The notes under the pieces: model-generated
The model's database searches: none
Told to the model about the DNA's origin: nothing
The model's input: the letters and a program-made list of their open reading frames with translations, nothing else
From: Alistipes dispar
GTDB lineage: Bacteria > Bacteroidota > Bacteroidia > Bacteroidales > Rikenellaceae
Assembly (NCBI RefSeq): GCF_006542685.1
Contig: NZ_AP019736.1
Span: forward strand, 1,646,001 to 1,710,000
Direction of reading: 5' to 3'
DNA: 64,000 bases
Shown: positions 26,351 to 35,775 of the stretch, piece by piece
Numbering within the stretch: the stretch's first letter is position 1
Layout: each line of letters opens with the position of its first letter
Translations under genes and position numbers: made by a program

Positions 26351-29300
26351 ATGAAATCTAAAAGTTACCTTGTTCTAAACTTCAATTCATTGCAAATGTA
26401 CAACAAAAATGGCAATATCGGGGACCCTGTGCCCGATAATAAGCGATTATCCCGTCTGCTACGGATAAAAGTCCTGTTTTTGCTGGCCGCAATCGGGGCG
26501 TTCGGCTCTCTCGTCGCACAGACGTCCGCCCCGGATGCCCGCATCTCGCTCGATCTGCAGAATGTCCCCCTCAAGGAGGTATTCGCCCGCATCGAAGACC
26601 AAAGCGACTGTATTTTCGTCTATTACGACAATGTTCTCGACGCCTCTCGCCGGGTGTCGATCAGCGTCTCGGACCAAACCGTCGAAGATGTGCTCGAGGT
26701 GCTCTTCGCAGGAACGGAAAACACTTGGAAACTCTCCGGACGGCAGATCGTCATCGGCAGGGCTGCAGCGGCGGACAAAGCCGAAAAGCGGGCTTCGCTG
26801 CGCGTCATGGGGTCGGTCAGGGACCGCAACGGCGATCCTCTGATCGGCGTGACGGTCTTCGTGAAGGAGCGGCCCAATATCGGTACGGCCACCGACATCA
26901 ACGGAAACTACCTGATCGACGTGTCGCCCGACGACGTGCTGGAGTTCAGCTACGTGGGTTACAAGACACAGGATGTGGCCGTTGCCGGACGCGGCCAGCT
27001 CGACGTCGTGCTTGAGCAGAACGACGCCATACTCGATGCCGTGGAGGTGGTCGGATACGGCGTGCAGAAGAAGATCAGCGTCATCGGCTCGCAACAGAGC
27101 ATAGAGGTCGAGGAGCTCAAGGTGCCCGTGGCGAATCTTTCGCAGGGGCTCGCCGGCCGTGTCGCCGGTCTGGTCTCCGTGCAGCGGACCAGCGAGCCGG
27201 GCTTCGACGATGCGGACATCTACATCCGCGGCATCTCGACCCTGACGGCCAGCATGAGCGCACCGCTGACGCTCGTGGACGGCGTGCCCCGCTCGTTCTC
27301 CAACGTCGATCCGGAGGATATCGAGAGCTTCTCGATCCTCAAGGATGCCTCGGCGACGGCCGTATACGGCGTGCGCGGTGCGAACGGCGTCATCATCATC
27401 AACACCAAGAGCGGATCGAAAGGACGGCCGAAGTTCACCGTGCGCTACACCGAGGGTATCACGACGCCGACGAAAATCACCGATTTCGTCGATGGCGCCA
27501 CCTACATGGAGATGTCGAACGAGGCCTCGATGACCCGCGGCGGCGGGGCGCTGTACAGCCGCGAGGTGATCGAGAAGACCCGCACGCATGCCGATCCCTA
27601 CCTTTACCCCAACGTGGACTGGATGGACGAGATCCTGCGCGACTACAGCCACAACCGCTCGGCGAACGTCAATGTGTCGGGCGGATCGGACAAGGCCGTA
27701 TACTACATCGGACTGGCCTATTACGACGAGGACGGCATGTACAAGGACACGAAACTCGCCGATTACAATTCGAACACCTACTACCGGCGTTACAACGTCA
27801 CGGCCAACCTGACGCTCAATCCGTTTCGCACCACCGAGATCAAACTCGGCATCCAGGGCTACCTGGCCAACGCCAACTATCCCGCCTCGGCGCAGGCCAC
27901 GATCTTCGAATCGGCCTACTTCACCCAGCCTACCTACATCGCCCCGCTCTATCCCGACGGCAAGCTCGGAGCCTTCTCGGGCGGAGAGCTCAACCCCGTG
28001 GCCGAGCTCGGTGCCACGGGCTACGCCAACCAGTGGCGCAGCCAGGTATATTCGAACCTCCGCGTCACGCAGCAACTCTGCAAGGGGCTGTCGGTCACCG
28101 GTATGTTCTCGTTCGACACCTACAACTACACCTCCAACCGATTCACCAAGTCGCCCAACACCTACCACGCCACGGGGCGCGATGCCAACGGTAACCTGAT
28201 CTACGAACAGACCCGGCAGGGCACCGAGAACCTCGCCTACAGCCTCAGTGCCAAGGGCGACCGCACGATCTACCTCGAGGCGGCGCTCAATTACAGGAAC
28301 TCTTTCGGGCGGCACGACGTGTCGGGCATGCTGCTCTTCAACCAGAGCGACGAGATCAACACGAAGGCGACCAACGTCGAGGAGGCCTTGCCCTACCGCT
28401 TCCGCGGCCTGGCCGGACGCTTCACCTACGGATTCGACGACCGCTATTTCGCCGAATTCAACTTCGGATACAACGGCTCGGAGAACTTCGCTCCCAGGAA
28501 CCGCTACGGTTTCTTCCCGTCGGTGGGTCTGGGCTGGGTGATCTCCAACGAGGCATTCTTCGAGCCGCTCACGAACGTCATCCAGTACCTGAAGGTACGC
28601 GGCACATGGGGGCAGGTCGGCAACAGCCAGATCAGCGGCCGCCGGTTCGCTTACCTGGCCACCGTAACCGACAGCGGCTCGACGAGCTACACCTTCGGCA
28701 AGAACATGGACCAGAACTACGGAACGACGGCCATCGACGAATATGCCGTGGACGTGACGTGGGAGGTGGCCGACAAGACCGACATCGGCGTGGACATGCG
28801 CCTGCTGAACAACAAGCTCAACCTCCAGTTCGACTACTTCAAGGAGTCCCGCAAGGGCATCTACCTCCGCCGTTCGAGCATTCCTTCCTATGTCGGAATG
28901 ATCAACAATCCCTACGGCAACATCGGAAAGGTCGAGAACAAGGGTTTCGAGCTCTCGGTAAACTACGCCAATTCGTGGGGCGACTGGTCGCTGAGTCTGA
29001 TGGGTAACTACTCGTTCAACCGCAACAAGGTGCTCGAGGACGACAGCACGGTCGCCTACCCGTGGCAGAATACCATCGGCAACAAGGTCGGGCAACGCTT
29101 CGGTCTGGTGGCTCTCGGGCTGTTCGACAGCTACGAGGAGATCGCGGCGTCGCCCGTGCAGACCGGCGACACCCGTCCCGGCGACATCAAGTACAAGGAC
29201 GTAAACGGCGACGGCAAGATCGACGAGTATGACAAAGTGCCTATCGGCTGGGGCAGCGTGCCCGAGATCATGTACGGTTTCGGCTTTTCGGTGGGTTGGA

Positions 29301-29746
29301 AGAACCTCTCGCTCACGGCCATGTTCCAGGGCGCCGCGCACGTGGACGCCATGCTCAGCGGCGAAGGCGTACTGCCTTTCTCGCAGGGGTCGAGCCGCGG
29401 CAACCTGCTGAGCAACGTCACCGACCGCTGGACCGAGGAGAACCCCCGCCAGGACGTCTTCTATCCCCGTCTCTCGATCGGAAACATCAACATGAACTAC
29501 GAAGAAAGCACCTGGTGGCTCAAGGATACCGACTACCTGCGTCTGAAAAACATCGAACTCTCCTACCGGCTGCCCGACCGCTGGATGAAACGAATCCATC
29601 TGAGCAATGCCCGCATCTTCATCCAGGGCGTGAATCTGCTCACGTTCAGCTCATTCAAGATCTGGGACGTAGAACTCGGCGACGGACGCGGCGCGAAATA
29701 CCCCAATATCGCATCGGTCAGCCTGGGCATAAACTTCAACTTCTAA
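26351..29746 (+). CDS. SusC-like TonB-dependent transporter with STN signalling domain
   Basis: The outer-membrane import channel of PUL1. After an N-terminal hydrophobic segment (VLFLLAAIGAFGSLVAQ) comes an STN domain at about residues 63-135 (SLDLQNVPLKEVFARIEDQ), which talks to FecR. Then a carboxypeptidase-regulatory-like domain (GSVRDRNGDPLIGVTVFVKE) and the plug (GLAGRVAGLVSVQRTSEPG, YIRGISTL, LVDGVPRSF, SILKDASATAVYGVRGANGVIIINTK), followed by a 22-strand-type barrel ending in ...GINFNF. It has 1131 residues from Met 26351. Met 26396 is an alternative start; the DNA around both is AT-rich, like a control region. SusD follows after 10 bases. The ligand is unknown. Confidence 0.95.
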   Translation: MKSKSYLVLNFNSLQMYNKNGNIGDPVPDNKRLSRLLRIKVLFLLAAIGAFGSLVAQTSAPDARISLDLQNVPLKEVFARIEDQSDCIFVYYDNVLDASRRVSISVSDQTVEDVLEVLFAGTENTWKLSGRQIVIGRAAAADKAEKRASLRVMGSVRDRNGDPLIGVTVFVKERPNIGTATDINGNYLIDVSPDDVLEFSYVGYKTQDVAVAGRGQLDVVLEQNDAILDAVEVVGYGVQKKISVIGSQQSIEVEELKVPVANLSQGLAGRVAGLVSVQRTSEPGFDDADIYIRGISTLTASMSAPLTLVDGVPRSFSNVDPEDIESFSILKDASATAVYGVRGANGVIIINTKSGSKGRPKFTVRYTEGITTPTKITDFVDGATYMEMSNEASMTRGGGALYSREVIEKTRTHADPYLYPNVDWMDEILRDYSHNRSANVNVSGGSDKAVYYIGLAYYDEDGMYKDTKLADYNSNTYYRRYNVTANLTLNPFRTTEIKLGIQGYLANANYPASAQATIFESAYFTQPTYIAPLYPDGKLGAFSGGELNPVAELGATGYANQWRSQVYSNLRVTQQLCKGLSVTGMFSFDTYNYTSNRFTKSPNTYHATGRDANGNLIYEQTRQGTENLAYSLSAKGDRTIYLEAALNYRNSFGRHDVSGMLLFNQSDEINTKATNVEEALPYRFRGLAGRFTYGFDDRYFAEFNFGYNGSENFAPRNRYGFFPSVGLGWVISNEAFFEPLTNVIQYLKVRGTWGQVGNSQISGRRFAYLATVTDSGSTSYTFGKNMDQNYGTTAIDEYAVDVTWEVADKTDIGVDMRLLNNKLNLQFDYFKESRKGIYLRRSSIPSYVGMINNPYGNIGKVENKGFELSVNYANSWGDWSLSLMGNYSFNRNKVLEDDSTVAYPWQNTIGNKVGQRFGLVALGLFDSYEEIAASPVQTGDTRPGDIKYKDVNGDGKIDEYDKVPIGWGSVPEIMYGFGFSVGWKNLSLTAMFQGAAHVDAMLSGEGVLPFSQGSSRGNLLSNVTDRWTEENPRQDVFYPRLSIGNINMNYEESTWWLKDTDYLRLKNIELSYRLPDRWMKRIHLSNARIFIQGVNLLTFSSFKIWDVELGDGRGAKYPNIASVSLGINFNF

Positions 29747-29756
29747 TAATCCCGTC

Positions 29757-31574
29757 ATGTATATGAAACTCCAAATAACCTTGCTTTCGCTGGCAGCCTG
29801 CGGCATCGGACTGACCGCCTGCAACGACGACTTCTTCGATCAGGTGCCCGACGACCGCATCACCATCGAACAGGTCTTCCAGCGCACTTCCTATTCGGAG
29901 AAATACCTCGCCACCGTTTACAGCTACATTCTGAACGAAGCCCATCGCACGAGCCCTATTCCGTGGGATCCCTGCTCGGACGATCTGGACGTCACCTACG
30001 ACCGCGAGGACTACAATTCCTATCAGATAAATCTCGGCAACTGGAGCGCCTCGTCGGACTACTACGAGTTCTGGACCCACTTCTACCGGGGCATCCGTTC
30101 GGCGACCTACTTCATCCAGCACATCGGCGACAACCAGGAGATGCTGGACGATCCCACGCGCGGCCCCCTCGTCGTGGAGCAGTACAAGAACGAGGCCCGC
30201 TTCCTGCGCGCCTGGTTCTACTACAACCTGCTGCGGCAGTACGGGCCCTGCGTGCTGCTGGGCGACGAGGTGCTTCCGGGCGATCTCGACCGCGACGACG
30301 TGCGGATGAACCTGCCCCGCAGCTCCTACGACGAGTGCGTGGACTACATCGTCGGCGAGCTGGACGACATCATCGACAACAAGCGGTTGCCGCTGCACTT
30401 CACCTCGCAGGCCGACAAGGATTACGGGAGGGCCACGCTGGCCATGTGCATGGGACTGAAGAGCCGCGTGCTGCTGCTGGCGGCCAGCCCGCAGTTCAAC
30501 GGCAACCCCGCTTACGCCGGCGTCGTGAACAAGGACGGCAAACACCTCTTCGCGACTGCGAAGGACCCCGAAAAATGGAAACGGGCGGCGGATGCGGCCA
30601 AGGCGATCATCGACCTGGGCATCTTCGACCTCTATAAGGAGTATCATTCCGACGGGACGCTCGACCCTTACATGTCGTGCCGCAACGTCTTTCTGGAGAA
30701 CTGGAACAGCGAGGTGATGATGGTCCGCATCAACAACAACCTGTCGAGTTGGGAGCGTTCGGCGTCGCCCCGCCAGTTCAGCGGCTACGAGAGCATGGGT
30801 GCGACGCAGCAGCTCGTCGATGCGTTCCGCATGAACGACGGTACGGCCGTCACCGCCGAACAGGAAAAGGGATTCTCGACCCAGGAGTATAAGGACGCCA
30901 AATCGGGCTGGGTCTTCGCTCCGGCCGGCACGCGCAACATGTTCGTCAACCGCGAACCGCGATTCTACGTGAACATCTGCTTCAACGGCGCCTACTGGAT
31001 CGGCGATCAGAAGACCCGCATCCAGCTCTACTATACGGGCGGTTCGGGCAAAAAGGGCACGTGGGACTACCCCCGCTCGGGATACATCGCCATCAAGAAC
31101 GTATCTCCTTCGAGCAATCCGCTGAACAGCAACTACATCAAACGGCCGTTCCTGATGATGCGCTATGCCGAGATGCTGCTCAATTACGTCGAGGCGCTCA
31201 ACGAGTACGATCCGGGAAATCCGGACATCGAAAAGTACCTTAACCTGATTCGCGAACGCGGCGGCCTCGGTCCCGTGCAGTCGGGCCTCTCTCAGGAACT
31301 CATGCGCGAGCAGATCCGGCTGGAGCGTCGCATCGAGCTCTGCTTCGAGCAGCTCCGCTACTTCGACACGCGCCGCTGGCTGATCGCCGAACAGACCGAC
31401 GCCGGGCCGTTCTACGGCATGAACGTCGATGCCGGCAACAGCTTCACCGACGAGGCGTTCTACGAGAAGACCGTGTTCGAGACCCGTGTCTTCCGGCCCG
31501 AATTCTATCTCTTTCCTATCCCGCAGTCCGAAATCAACCGCGACCCGCAGATCGTGCAGAACCCCGGCTGGTAA
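29757..31574 (+). CDS. SusD-like surface glycan-binding lipoprotein
   Basis: The partner lid of SusC, captured on the cell surface by lipidation. The signal peptide ends in the lipobox LTAC (Cys near residue 22), followed by NDDFFDQVPDDRITIEQVF, the classic SusD N terminus. SusD/RagB features include YFIQHIGDNQEML, NEARFLRAWFYYNLLRQYGPCVLLGDEVLP, YGRATLAMCMGLKSRVLLLAASPQFNG and, at the end, YLFPIPQSEINRDPQIVQNPGW, the diagnostic C terminus. Its 605 residues are normal. Met 29763 is an alternative start. It is cotranscribed with SusC and the lipoprotein gene that follows after 21 bases. Confidence 0.95.
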   Translation: MYMKLQITLLSLAACGIGLTACNDDFFDQVPDDRITIEQVFQRTSYSEKYLATVYSYILNEAHRTSPIPWDPCSDDLDVTYDREDYNSYQINLGNWSASSDYYEFWTHFYRGIRSATYFIQHIGDNQEMLDDPTRGPLVVEQYKNEARFLRAWFYYNLLRQYGPCVLLGDEVLPGDLDRDDVRMNLPRSSYDECVDYIVGELDDIIDNKRLPLHFTSQADKDYGRATLAMCMGLKSRVLLLAASPQFNGNPAYAGVVNKDGKHLFATAKDPEKWKRAADAAKAIIDLGIFDLYKEYHSDGTLDPYMSCRNVFLENWNSEVMMVRINNNLSSWERSASPRQFSGYESMGATQQLVDAFRMNDGTAVTAEQEKGFSTQEYKDAKSGWVFAPAGTRNMFVNREPRFYVNICFNGAYWIGDQKTRIQLYYTGGSGKKGTWDYPRSGYIAIKNVSPSSNPLNSNYIKRPFLMMRYAEMLLNYVEALNEYDPGNPDIEKYLNLIRERGGLGPVQSGLSQELMREQIRLERRIELCFEQLRYFDTRRWLIAEQTDAGPFYGMNVDAGNSFTDEAFYEKTVFETRVFRPEFYLFPIPQSEINRDPQIVQNPGW

Positions 31575-31595
31575 ATCCTCAAAAAACATCCGAAC

Positions 31596-32588
31596 ATGAA
31601 CCACACGAAATATCTGGCGCTCCTGGCAGGCTGTTGGCTCGTCACCGCCTGCGAAAATCCGGTCGATGGCGACCTGAACGTCGATGACCCCGATGCCTAT
31701 ACGCTCATCTACACGGTCAATGCCGTGGAGGACGACTCGAAAAGCACGCTGACCTTCCCGCTCGAACGCGACACCGTGTTCGCCGTTTACGCCAACCTGA
31801 GTTGCATCCGCGATCCGGAAAGCGATGTCACGGTCGAATTCCGCACGGCCGCCGAACTGGTCGATGCCTATAACGAGGAGAAGCAGACCTCTTATGCGGC
31901 CATGCCCGAAGCCTGCTACACGATCGACGATACCCGGGCGGTGATCCCTGCGGGGAAATACGTCTCTTCGCCCGTGATGATCCGGCTCAACAGCGCCGCA
32001 TTCGACGGCGTGGGTACGTTCCTGCTGCCGATGACGATCGAGCGCGTGACGCCCGGCCTGCCGGTCAGTCCGACGCTCGGCACGGCCTACCTGCGCATCA
32101 ACGGCACCTACACGACCAATCCGTTCCGCCCCATCGACCGGAGCGGATGGAGCGTGGAGGGCTTCTCTACCGAGGAGCCCGAGGCGCAGACCGGATACGA
32201 CGACAACGGCAAAGCCTCCTCGGCGATCGACGACATCCCCTGCACCTATTGGGGAACGCAGTGGCGCGACGCGAAACCGGGTCCGCCCCACTGGATCACG
32301 ATCGACATGGGCAAAAGCGAGGAGCTGCACGGATTCACGATCCGCGGCCGTGCGGATCCGTTCACGTCCGACACGCCCAAGGCCAGCGGCAATCCGCGCA
32401 TTTTCAACGTGGACGTGAGCGACGACAACGCCTCCTGGACCCGCATCGGCACCTTCACCGTCGAAAACCGGATCGAGAACGAGGTTTACCTCGACCACAA
32501 GGCGACGGGGCGTTATTTCCGCGTAACGGTCACCGCCACGCAGGGCGACATGTACCAGACCTGCATCGCCGACATCGAAGCGTTCTGA
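31596..32588 (+). CDS. Surface lipoprotein: DUF1735-like domain plus F5/8 type C (discoidin) domain
   Basis: A 330-residue lipoprotein with lipobox LVTAC near residue 19. The first half has the DUF1735/BT_3987-like pattern of an Ig-like strand set (VNAVEDDSKSTLTFPLERDTVFAVYANL, AAELVDAYNEEKQTSYAAMPEACYTID, VIPAGKYVSSPVMIRLN). The second half, from about residue 180, is a discoidin domain: ASSAIDDIPCTYWGTQW, HWITIDMGKSEELHGFTIRGR, WTRIGTFTVEN, YFRVTVTA. This domain pair is common right after SusD and serves as an additional surface glycan-binding protein. It has no catalytic residues. It is followed by the EEP gene after 35 bases. Confidence 0.85.
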   Translation: MNHTKYLALLAGCWLVTACENPVDGDLNVDDPDAYTLIYTVNAVEDDSKSTLTFPLERDTVFAVYANLSCIRDPESDVTVEFRTAAELVDAYNEEKQTSYAAMPEACYTIDDTRAVIPAGKYVSSPVMIRLNSAAFDGVGTFLLPMTIERVTPGLPVSPTLGTAYLRINGTYTTNPFRPIDRSGWSVEGFSTEEPEAQTGYDDNGKASSAIDDIPCTYWGTQWRDAKPGPPHWITIDMGKSEELHGFTIRGRADPFTSDTPKASGNPRIFNVDVSDDNASWTRIGTFTVENRIENEVYLDHKATGRYFRVTVTATQGDMYQTCIADIEAF

Positions 32589-32623
32589 CCCGCACCACGA
32601 ACCGTTAAAACGAAATACCGACT

Positions 32624-33517
32624 ATGAAAAGAATACTGACAGCCGCGGCCTTGCTGCTCGTCGTCGCGGCCTGCAACGAGGACGAAAACTACAACGACAA
32701 ATACGGCGACAAGGCGGTCATTCCGCCCAAGGGCCGGAGCCTGCGCGTGATGACCTACAACATTTACGGCGCCCGCGCCACGAGCCCTGCGAATGCGGCC
32801 GACCTGGATGCGCTCGCCGAGGTGATCCGTCGCCAAGACCCCGATTTCGTGACCCTGAACGAAGTCGATGTGTTCACCGACCGCACGGGCAAGGACGTGC
32901 ACCAGGCCCGCGATCTGGCCGAAAAGCTCGGCATGGAGTGGCACTTCTCGAAGGCCATCGACCGCGACGGGGGCGAGTACGGCGACGCCGTGCTGTCGAA
33001 GTACCCGATCCTCGAAACGCGCAGCTACCGCTTGCCGTGCGCCGCCGAACAGCCCGGCGAAGACCGCGCGCTGTGCGTGATCCGCGTTCAGATCGACGGC
33101 AAGGACCTCTACGTCGCATCGACGCATCTCGACCACCTCTCGGGCGACGCCAGCCGGCTGGTGCAGGCCGCCGAGATCCGCCGCATCCGCGACACGGAGC
33201 TGGAGGGCGACCTGATCCTTTGCGGCGACCTGAACGCCATCCCGAGTTCGAACGTCATCGCCACGATGACCTCGTTCCTGACGAACACGGGGCCGATCGA
33301 CCAGTACACCTTCCCCTCGGACGACCCCGACCGAAAGATCGACTACATCATGTACGCCCCGATCGAGCATTTCGGCGTGCAGAACTGCCAGGTCGTATCG
33401 CGGGGCGACCAGCAGATAGACGGCGTCGATGCTTCGGACCACCGTCCCGTGATCGCCGACATCCGCTTCCGGACCGACGAGGACATCTCCGGAGAAGACG
33501 GCGGAGAGGAGGAGTGA
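32624..33517 (+). CDS. Endonuclease/exonuclease/phosphatase (EEP) family lipoprotein
   Basis: A secreted phosphodiesterase or phosphatase of the DNase I-like fold, 297 residues, with lipobox VVAAC near residue 19. Fold motifs are in order: RVMTYNIYGA, DFVTLNEVD (metal-binding Glu), DAVLSKYPI, STHLDHLSGDA (His), LILCGDLNAIPSS (Asp/Asn), KIDYIMY and the terminal catalytic ASDHRPVIADI. All expected catalytic residues are present. Family members cleave phosphodiesters in nucleic acids, sphingomyelin or inositol phosphates, so the PUL1 substrate may carry phosphate. A strong terminator follows at 33551. The C-terminal tail is very acidic (EEDGGEEE-like). Confidence 0.88.
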   Translation: MKRILTAAALLLVVAACNEDENYNDKYGDKAVIPPKGRSLRVMTYNIYGARATSPANAADLDALAEVIRRQDPDFVTLNEVDVFTDRTGKDVHQARDLAEKLGMEWHFSKAIDRDGGEYGDAVLSKYPILETRSYRLPCAAEQPGEDRALCVIRVQIDGKDLYVASTHLDHLSGDASRLVQAAEIRRIRDTELEGDLILCGDLNAIPSSNVIATMTSFLTNTGPIDQYTFPSDDPDRKIDYIMYAPIEHFGVQNCQVVSRGDQQIDGVDASDHRPVIADIRFRTDEDISGEDGGEEE

Positions 33518-33550
33518 CCCCGGGCCGGAGATCGGCTCCCGCACGCATCG

Positions 33551-33590
33551 TCCGGACCGCCCGCCGGGCAAACGGCCGGTCCGGATTTTT
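33551..33590 (+). terminator. Rho-independent terminator after the EEP gene
   Basis: TCCGGACCG pairs perfectly with CGGTCCGGA across a 17-base loop, followed by five T. It marks the end of the fecR-susC-susD-lipoprotein-EEP transcript. Confidence 0.8.
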
Positions 33591-33661
33591 ACCGTCTTCG
33601 CTGCGGGGACGTTCCGAAACGGCGGTCCCGGAGACGAGAATCTTACAAAAAACGGATAAAC

Positions 33662-34831
33662 ATGAAAAAAATCCTATCGACGATCCTGGCGCTGGCCGCG
33701 TGTACGACCCTCCTGGCGCAGGATTTCAAGATCACGCACGGCCCCTGGCTCTGCGACCTGACATCGGACGGCGTCACGGTGGTCTGGACCACCAGCAAAC
33801 CCGCCCTTTCGTGGGTCGAAGTGGCCGAGGACGACGGGCGCAGCTTCTACGCCGCGGAACACGAACGCCGCTACGAGACCGTCGCCGGACGCAAACAGGC
33901 CCACAAAACGCTGCACAGCATTCGCCTGAAAGGGCTGCGTCCCGGTACGAAATACCGCTACCGCATCTTCTCGCAGGAGGTGCGCGAGTGGAAATACAAC
34001 GACAAGGTCTATTACGGCGACATCGCGGCGTCGAACGTCTATTCGCGCCAGCCGTTCGCCTTCAGGACCCTCCCCGCGTCGGGGTGCGACCTTTCGTTCG
34101 TCGTTCTGAACGACATCCACGGGCGGGCCGACTGCATGGCCGGGCTCTGCCGTCCGATCGACTTCGCACAGATCGACTTCGTGGCCTTCAACGGCGACAT
34201 GTCGAACAGCACCGAAAGCCCCGGACAGCTCTACCGCGATTTCATCGACGCCTCGGTCGGGGCCTTCGCCTCCGAGACGCCGATCCTCTACAACCGCGGC
34301 AACCACGAAACGCGCGGAGTCTATGCCGACTTCCTCCAGGAGTATTTCCCCAAGGTCGGGGGCTGCTACTACAAACTCTACATGGCCGGATCGGTGGCGG
34401 TGCTCATGCTCGACTGCGGTGAGGACAAACCTGATTCGGATATCGAATACGGCGGGCTGGGGGCTTACGACGCATACCGCGAGGAGGAGGCTGCCTGGCT
34501 GCGCGAAACGGTCGCCTCGGAGGAGTTCCGCAATGCCTCGGCCCGCATCGTGCTGCTGCACATCCCGCTCGGGAACGGAACCTGGCACGGCAACATTCAC
34601 CTCGAGGAGCTGTTCCTGCCGATCCTGAACGATGCGGACATCGACGTGATGTTGTCGGGACATACGCACCGTTACTCGTTCCGCCCGGCCAACGACGAAG
34701 TTCGTTTTCCGGTGCTGGTGAATGACAACGCGAGCCTGCTCAGGTGCGACGTCGGCGACGGCAGGATCACGGTCCGCATCTACGGGCCGGAAGGGACGGT
34801 GACCCACTCGCACGAGTTCCCGCTGAAATAG
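33662..34831 (+). CDS. Secreted metallophosphoesterase with fibronectin-like N-terminal domain
   Basis: A calcineurin-fold phosphoesterase of 389 residues with a signal peptide (LALAACTTLLAQ). The N-terminal part (about 25-130: HGPWLCDLTSDGVTVVWTT, LRPGTKYRYRIFSQEV) resembles the Ig/FN3-like domain of purple acid phosphatases. The catalytic part holds LNDIHGRAD, FNGDMSN, NRGNHETRG, LLHIPLGNG and LSGHTHRYSF, giving all metal ligands. It lies after a terminator, so it may have its own promoter, yet the same strand and neighbourhood tie it to PUL1. It converges with the sigma gene. A role removing phosphate released by the EEP enzyme is plausible but inferred. Confidence 0.88.
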   Translation: MKKILSTILALAACTTLLAQDFKITHGPWLCDLTSDGVTVVWTTSKPALSWVEVAEDDGRSFYAAEHERRYETVAGRKQAHKTLHSIRLKGLRPGTKYRYRIFSQEVREWKYNDKVYYGDIAASNVYSRQPFAFRTLPASGCDLSFVVLNDIHGRADCMAGLCRPIDFAQIDFVAFNGDMSNSTESPGQLYRDFIDASVGAFASETPILYNRGNHETRGVYADFLQEYFPKVGGCYYKLYMAGSVAVLMLDCGEDKPDSDIEYGGLGAYDAYREEEAAWLRETVASEEFRNASARIVLLHIPLGNGTWHGNIHLEELFLPILNDADIDVMLSGHTHRYSFRPANDEVRFPVLVNDNASLLRCDVGDGRITVRIYGPEGTVTHSHEFPLK

Positions 34832-34860
34832 GGGCGGATTGTCCGTTCCGCCGGAAGAAG

Positions 34861-34894
34861 GGCAAGGGCCCGGCCATGCGGTCGGGCCCTTGCC
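34861..34894. terminator. Strong GC hairpin between convergent genes
   Basis: A perfect 12-base stem GGCAAGGGCCCG / CGGGCCCTTGCC with a 10-base loop. No T tract is seen on either side, but its place between convergent ends suggests a bidirectional transcription barrier. Confidence 0.5.
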
Positions 34895-34946
34895 GCATGC
34901 GGCGCCGCGGGAATCGGGGCGGATCTTCCGGAAAAAGAATGCGCGG

Positions 34947-35492
34947 TCAGAGGAACAGGCTGAAGAAGCCGCTGCGGCTCAGCCTGAGACGCAGCTTCGA
35001 CAGGGCCATGCCGATGTGTTTCTCCACGGCCTTGACGCTGATGTTGAGCTGCTCGGCGATCTCGCGGTTCTTCAGTCCGGCCTTCCGGCTCAGCAAAAAG
35101 ACGCGCCGGCACTGCTCGGAGAGCTGCGATACGCCGTCGTCGATCTCGTGCCGAAGCCACGAAAGGTCGAACTCCCCTTCGCAGCGGTCGGCGACCAGGC
35201 GGCGGACATATCCGTCGAGCGTATCGAGTCCGCAGGAGCCTTCGCCGTGCGACTTGCGGCTGCGGAGGCAATCGATGCTCCGGTTCCGTACGGCCGTCAT
35301 CAGGTAGGGCAGCACCGGACGCGAGAAGTCGATCTCCTCCCGCCGTTCCCACAGCATCAGGAAGACGTCCTGCACGATATCCTCGGAGAGTTTGCGGTCG
35401 TGGACCAGCCGGAAAGCCCGGACGCACAACGTTTCGTAATGCGCCAGAAAGAATTGCCGGAAATCGGCCGAATGAGCGTTCAGGTTCTCCAT
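34947..35492 (-). CDS. ECF RNA polymerase sigma factor
   Basis: A 181-residue sigma-70 family ECF factor of the Bacteroidetes PUL type. Region 2 reads FRQFFLAHYETLCVRAFRLVHDRKLSEDIVQDVFLMLWERRE, then PVLPYLMTAVRNRSIDCLR. Region 4 reads LSEQCRRVFLLSRKAGLKNREIAEQLNISVKAVEKHIGMALSKLR, a clear helix-turn-helix. Such genes normally sit directly upstream of fecR and susC. Here fecR is about 8.6 kb away on the opposite strand with the whole PUL between, and no other anti-sigma gene is in the window, so they are the likely pair. A -7 element lies upstream at 35543-35550. Confidence 0.93.
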   Translation of the reverse strand: MENLNAHSADFRQFFLAHYETLCVRAFRLVHDRKLSEDIVQDVFLMLWERREEIDFSRPVLPYLMTAVRNRSIDCLRSRKSHGEGSCGLDTLDGYVRRLVADRCEGEFDLSWLRHEIDDGVSQLSEQCRRVFLLSRKAGLKNREIAEQLNISVKAVEKHIGMALSKLRLRLSRSGFFSLFL

Positions 35493-35542
35493 CTTTTCAA
35501 ATCCGGGCGGTCCGGACGACCGCAGTTTTCCGAATCCATTTT

Positions 35543-35550
35543 CAAATATA
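35543..35550 (-). promoter_or_regulatory. -7 element TATATTTG for the ECF sigma gene
   Basis: An exact TAnnTTTG match on the minus strand 50 bases before the sigma start codon. No -33 TTTG is seen at 19-20 bases. Confidence 0.5.
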
Positions 35551-35775
35551 CAAAAACTCGCTCACATACGGATGGCTTTTTCTATTTCAAAAACTTTAAT
35601 TTTAGGTGAACGGTATGATAAAGCGGGATACGGCTTGGATTCCCAAGCCTCTTTTTCCCCGACTCCGGAAAAGCGACGGATAAGTAGCGATTTGTTTTTC
35701 AATTTCTCCGAAAACGGATGAAAGCGGGAGAATGCGGTACGGAACGGCATATCCCGTTCTGTTCGGACGCTTTAT

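Noticed and set aside
29736..32498. A 920-codon minus-strand open frame
   Set aside because: It is antisense to SusD and the following lipoprotein gene, with composition typical of shadow frames.
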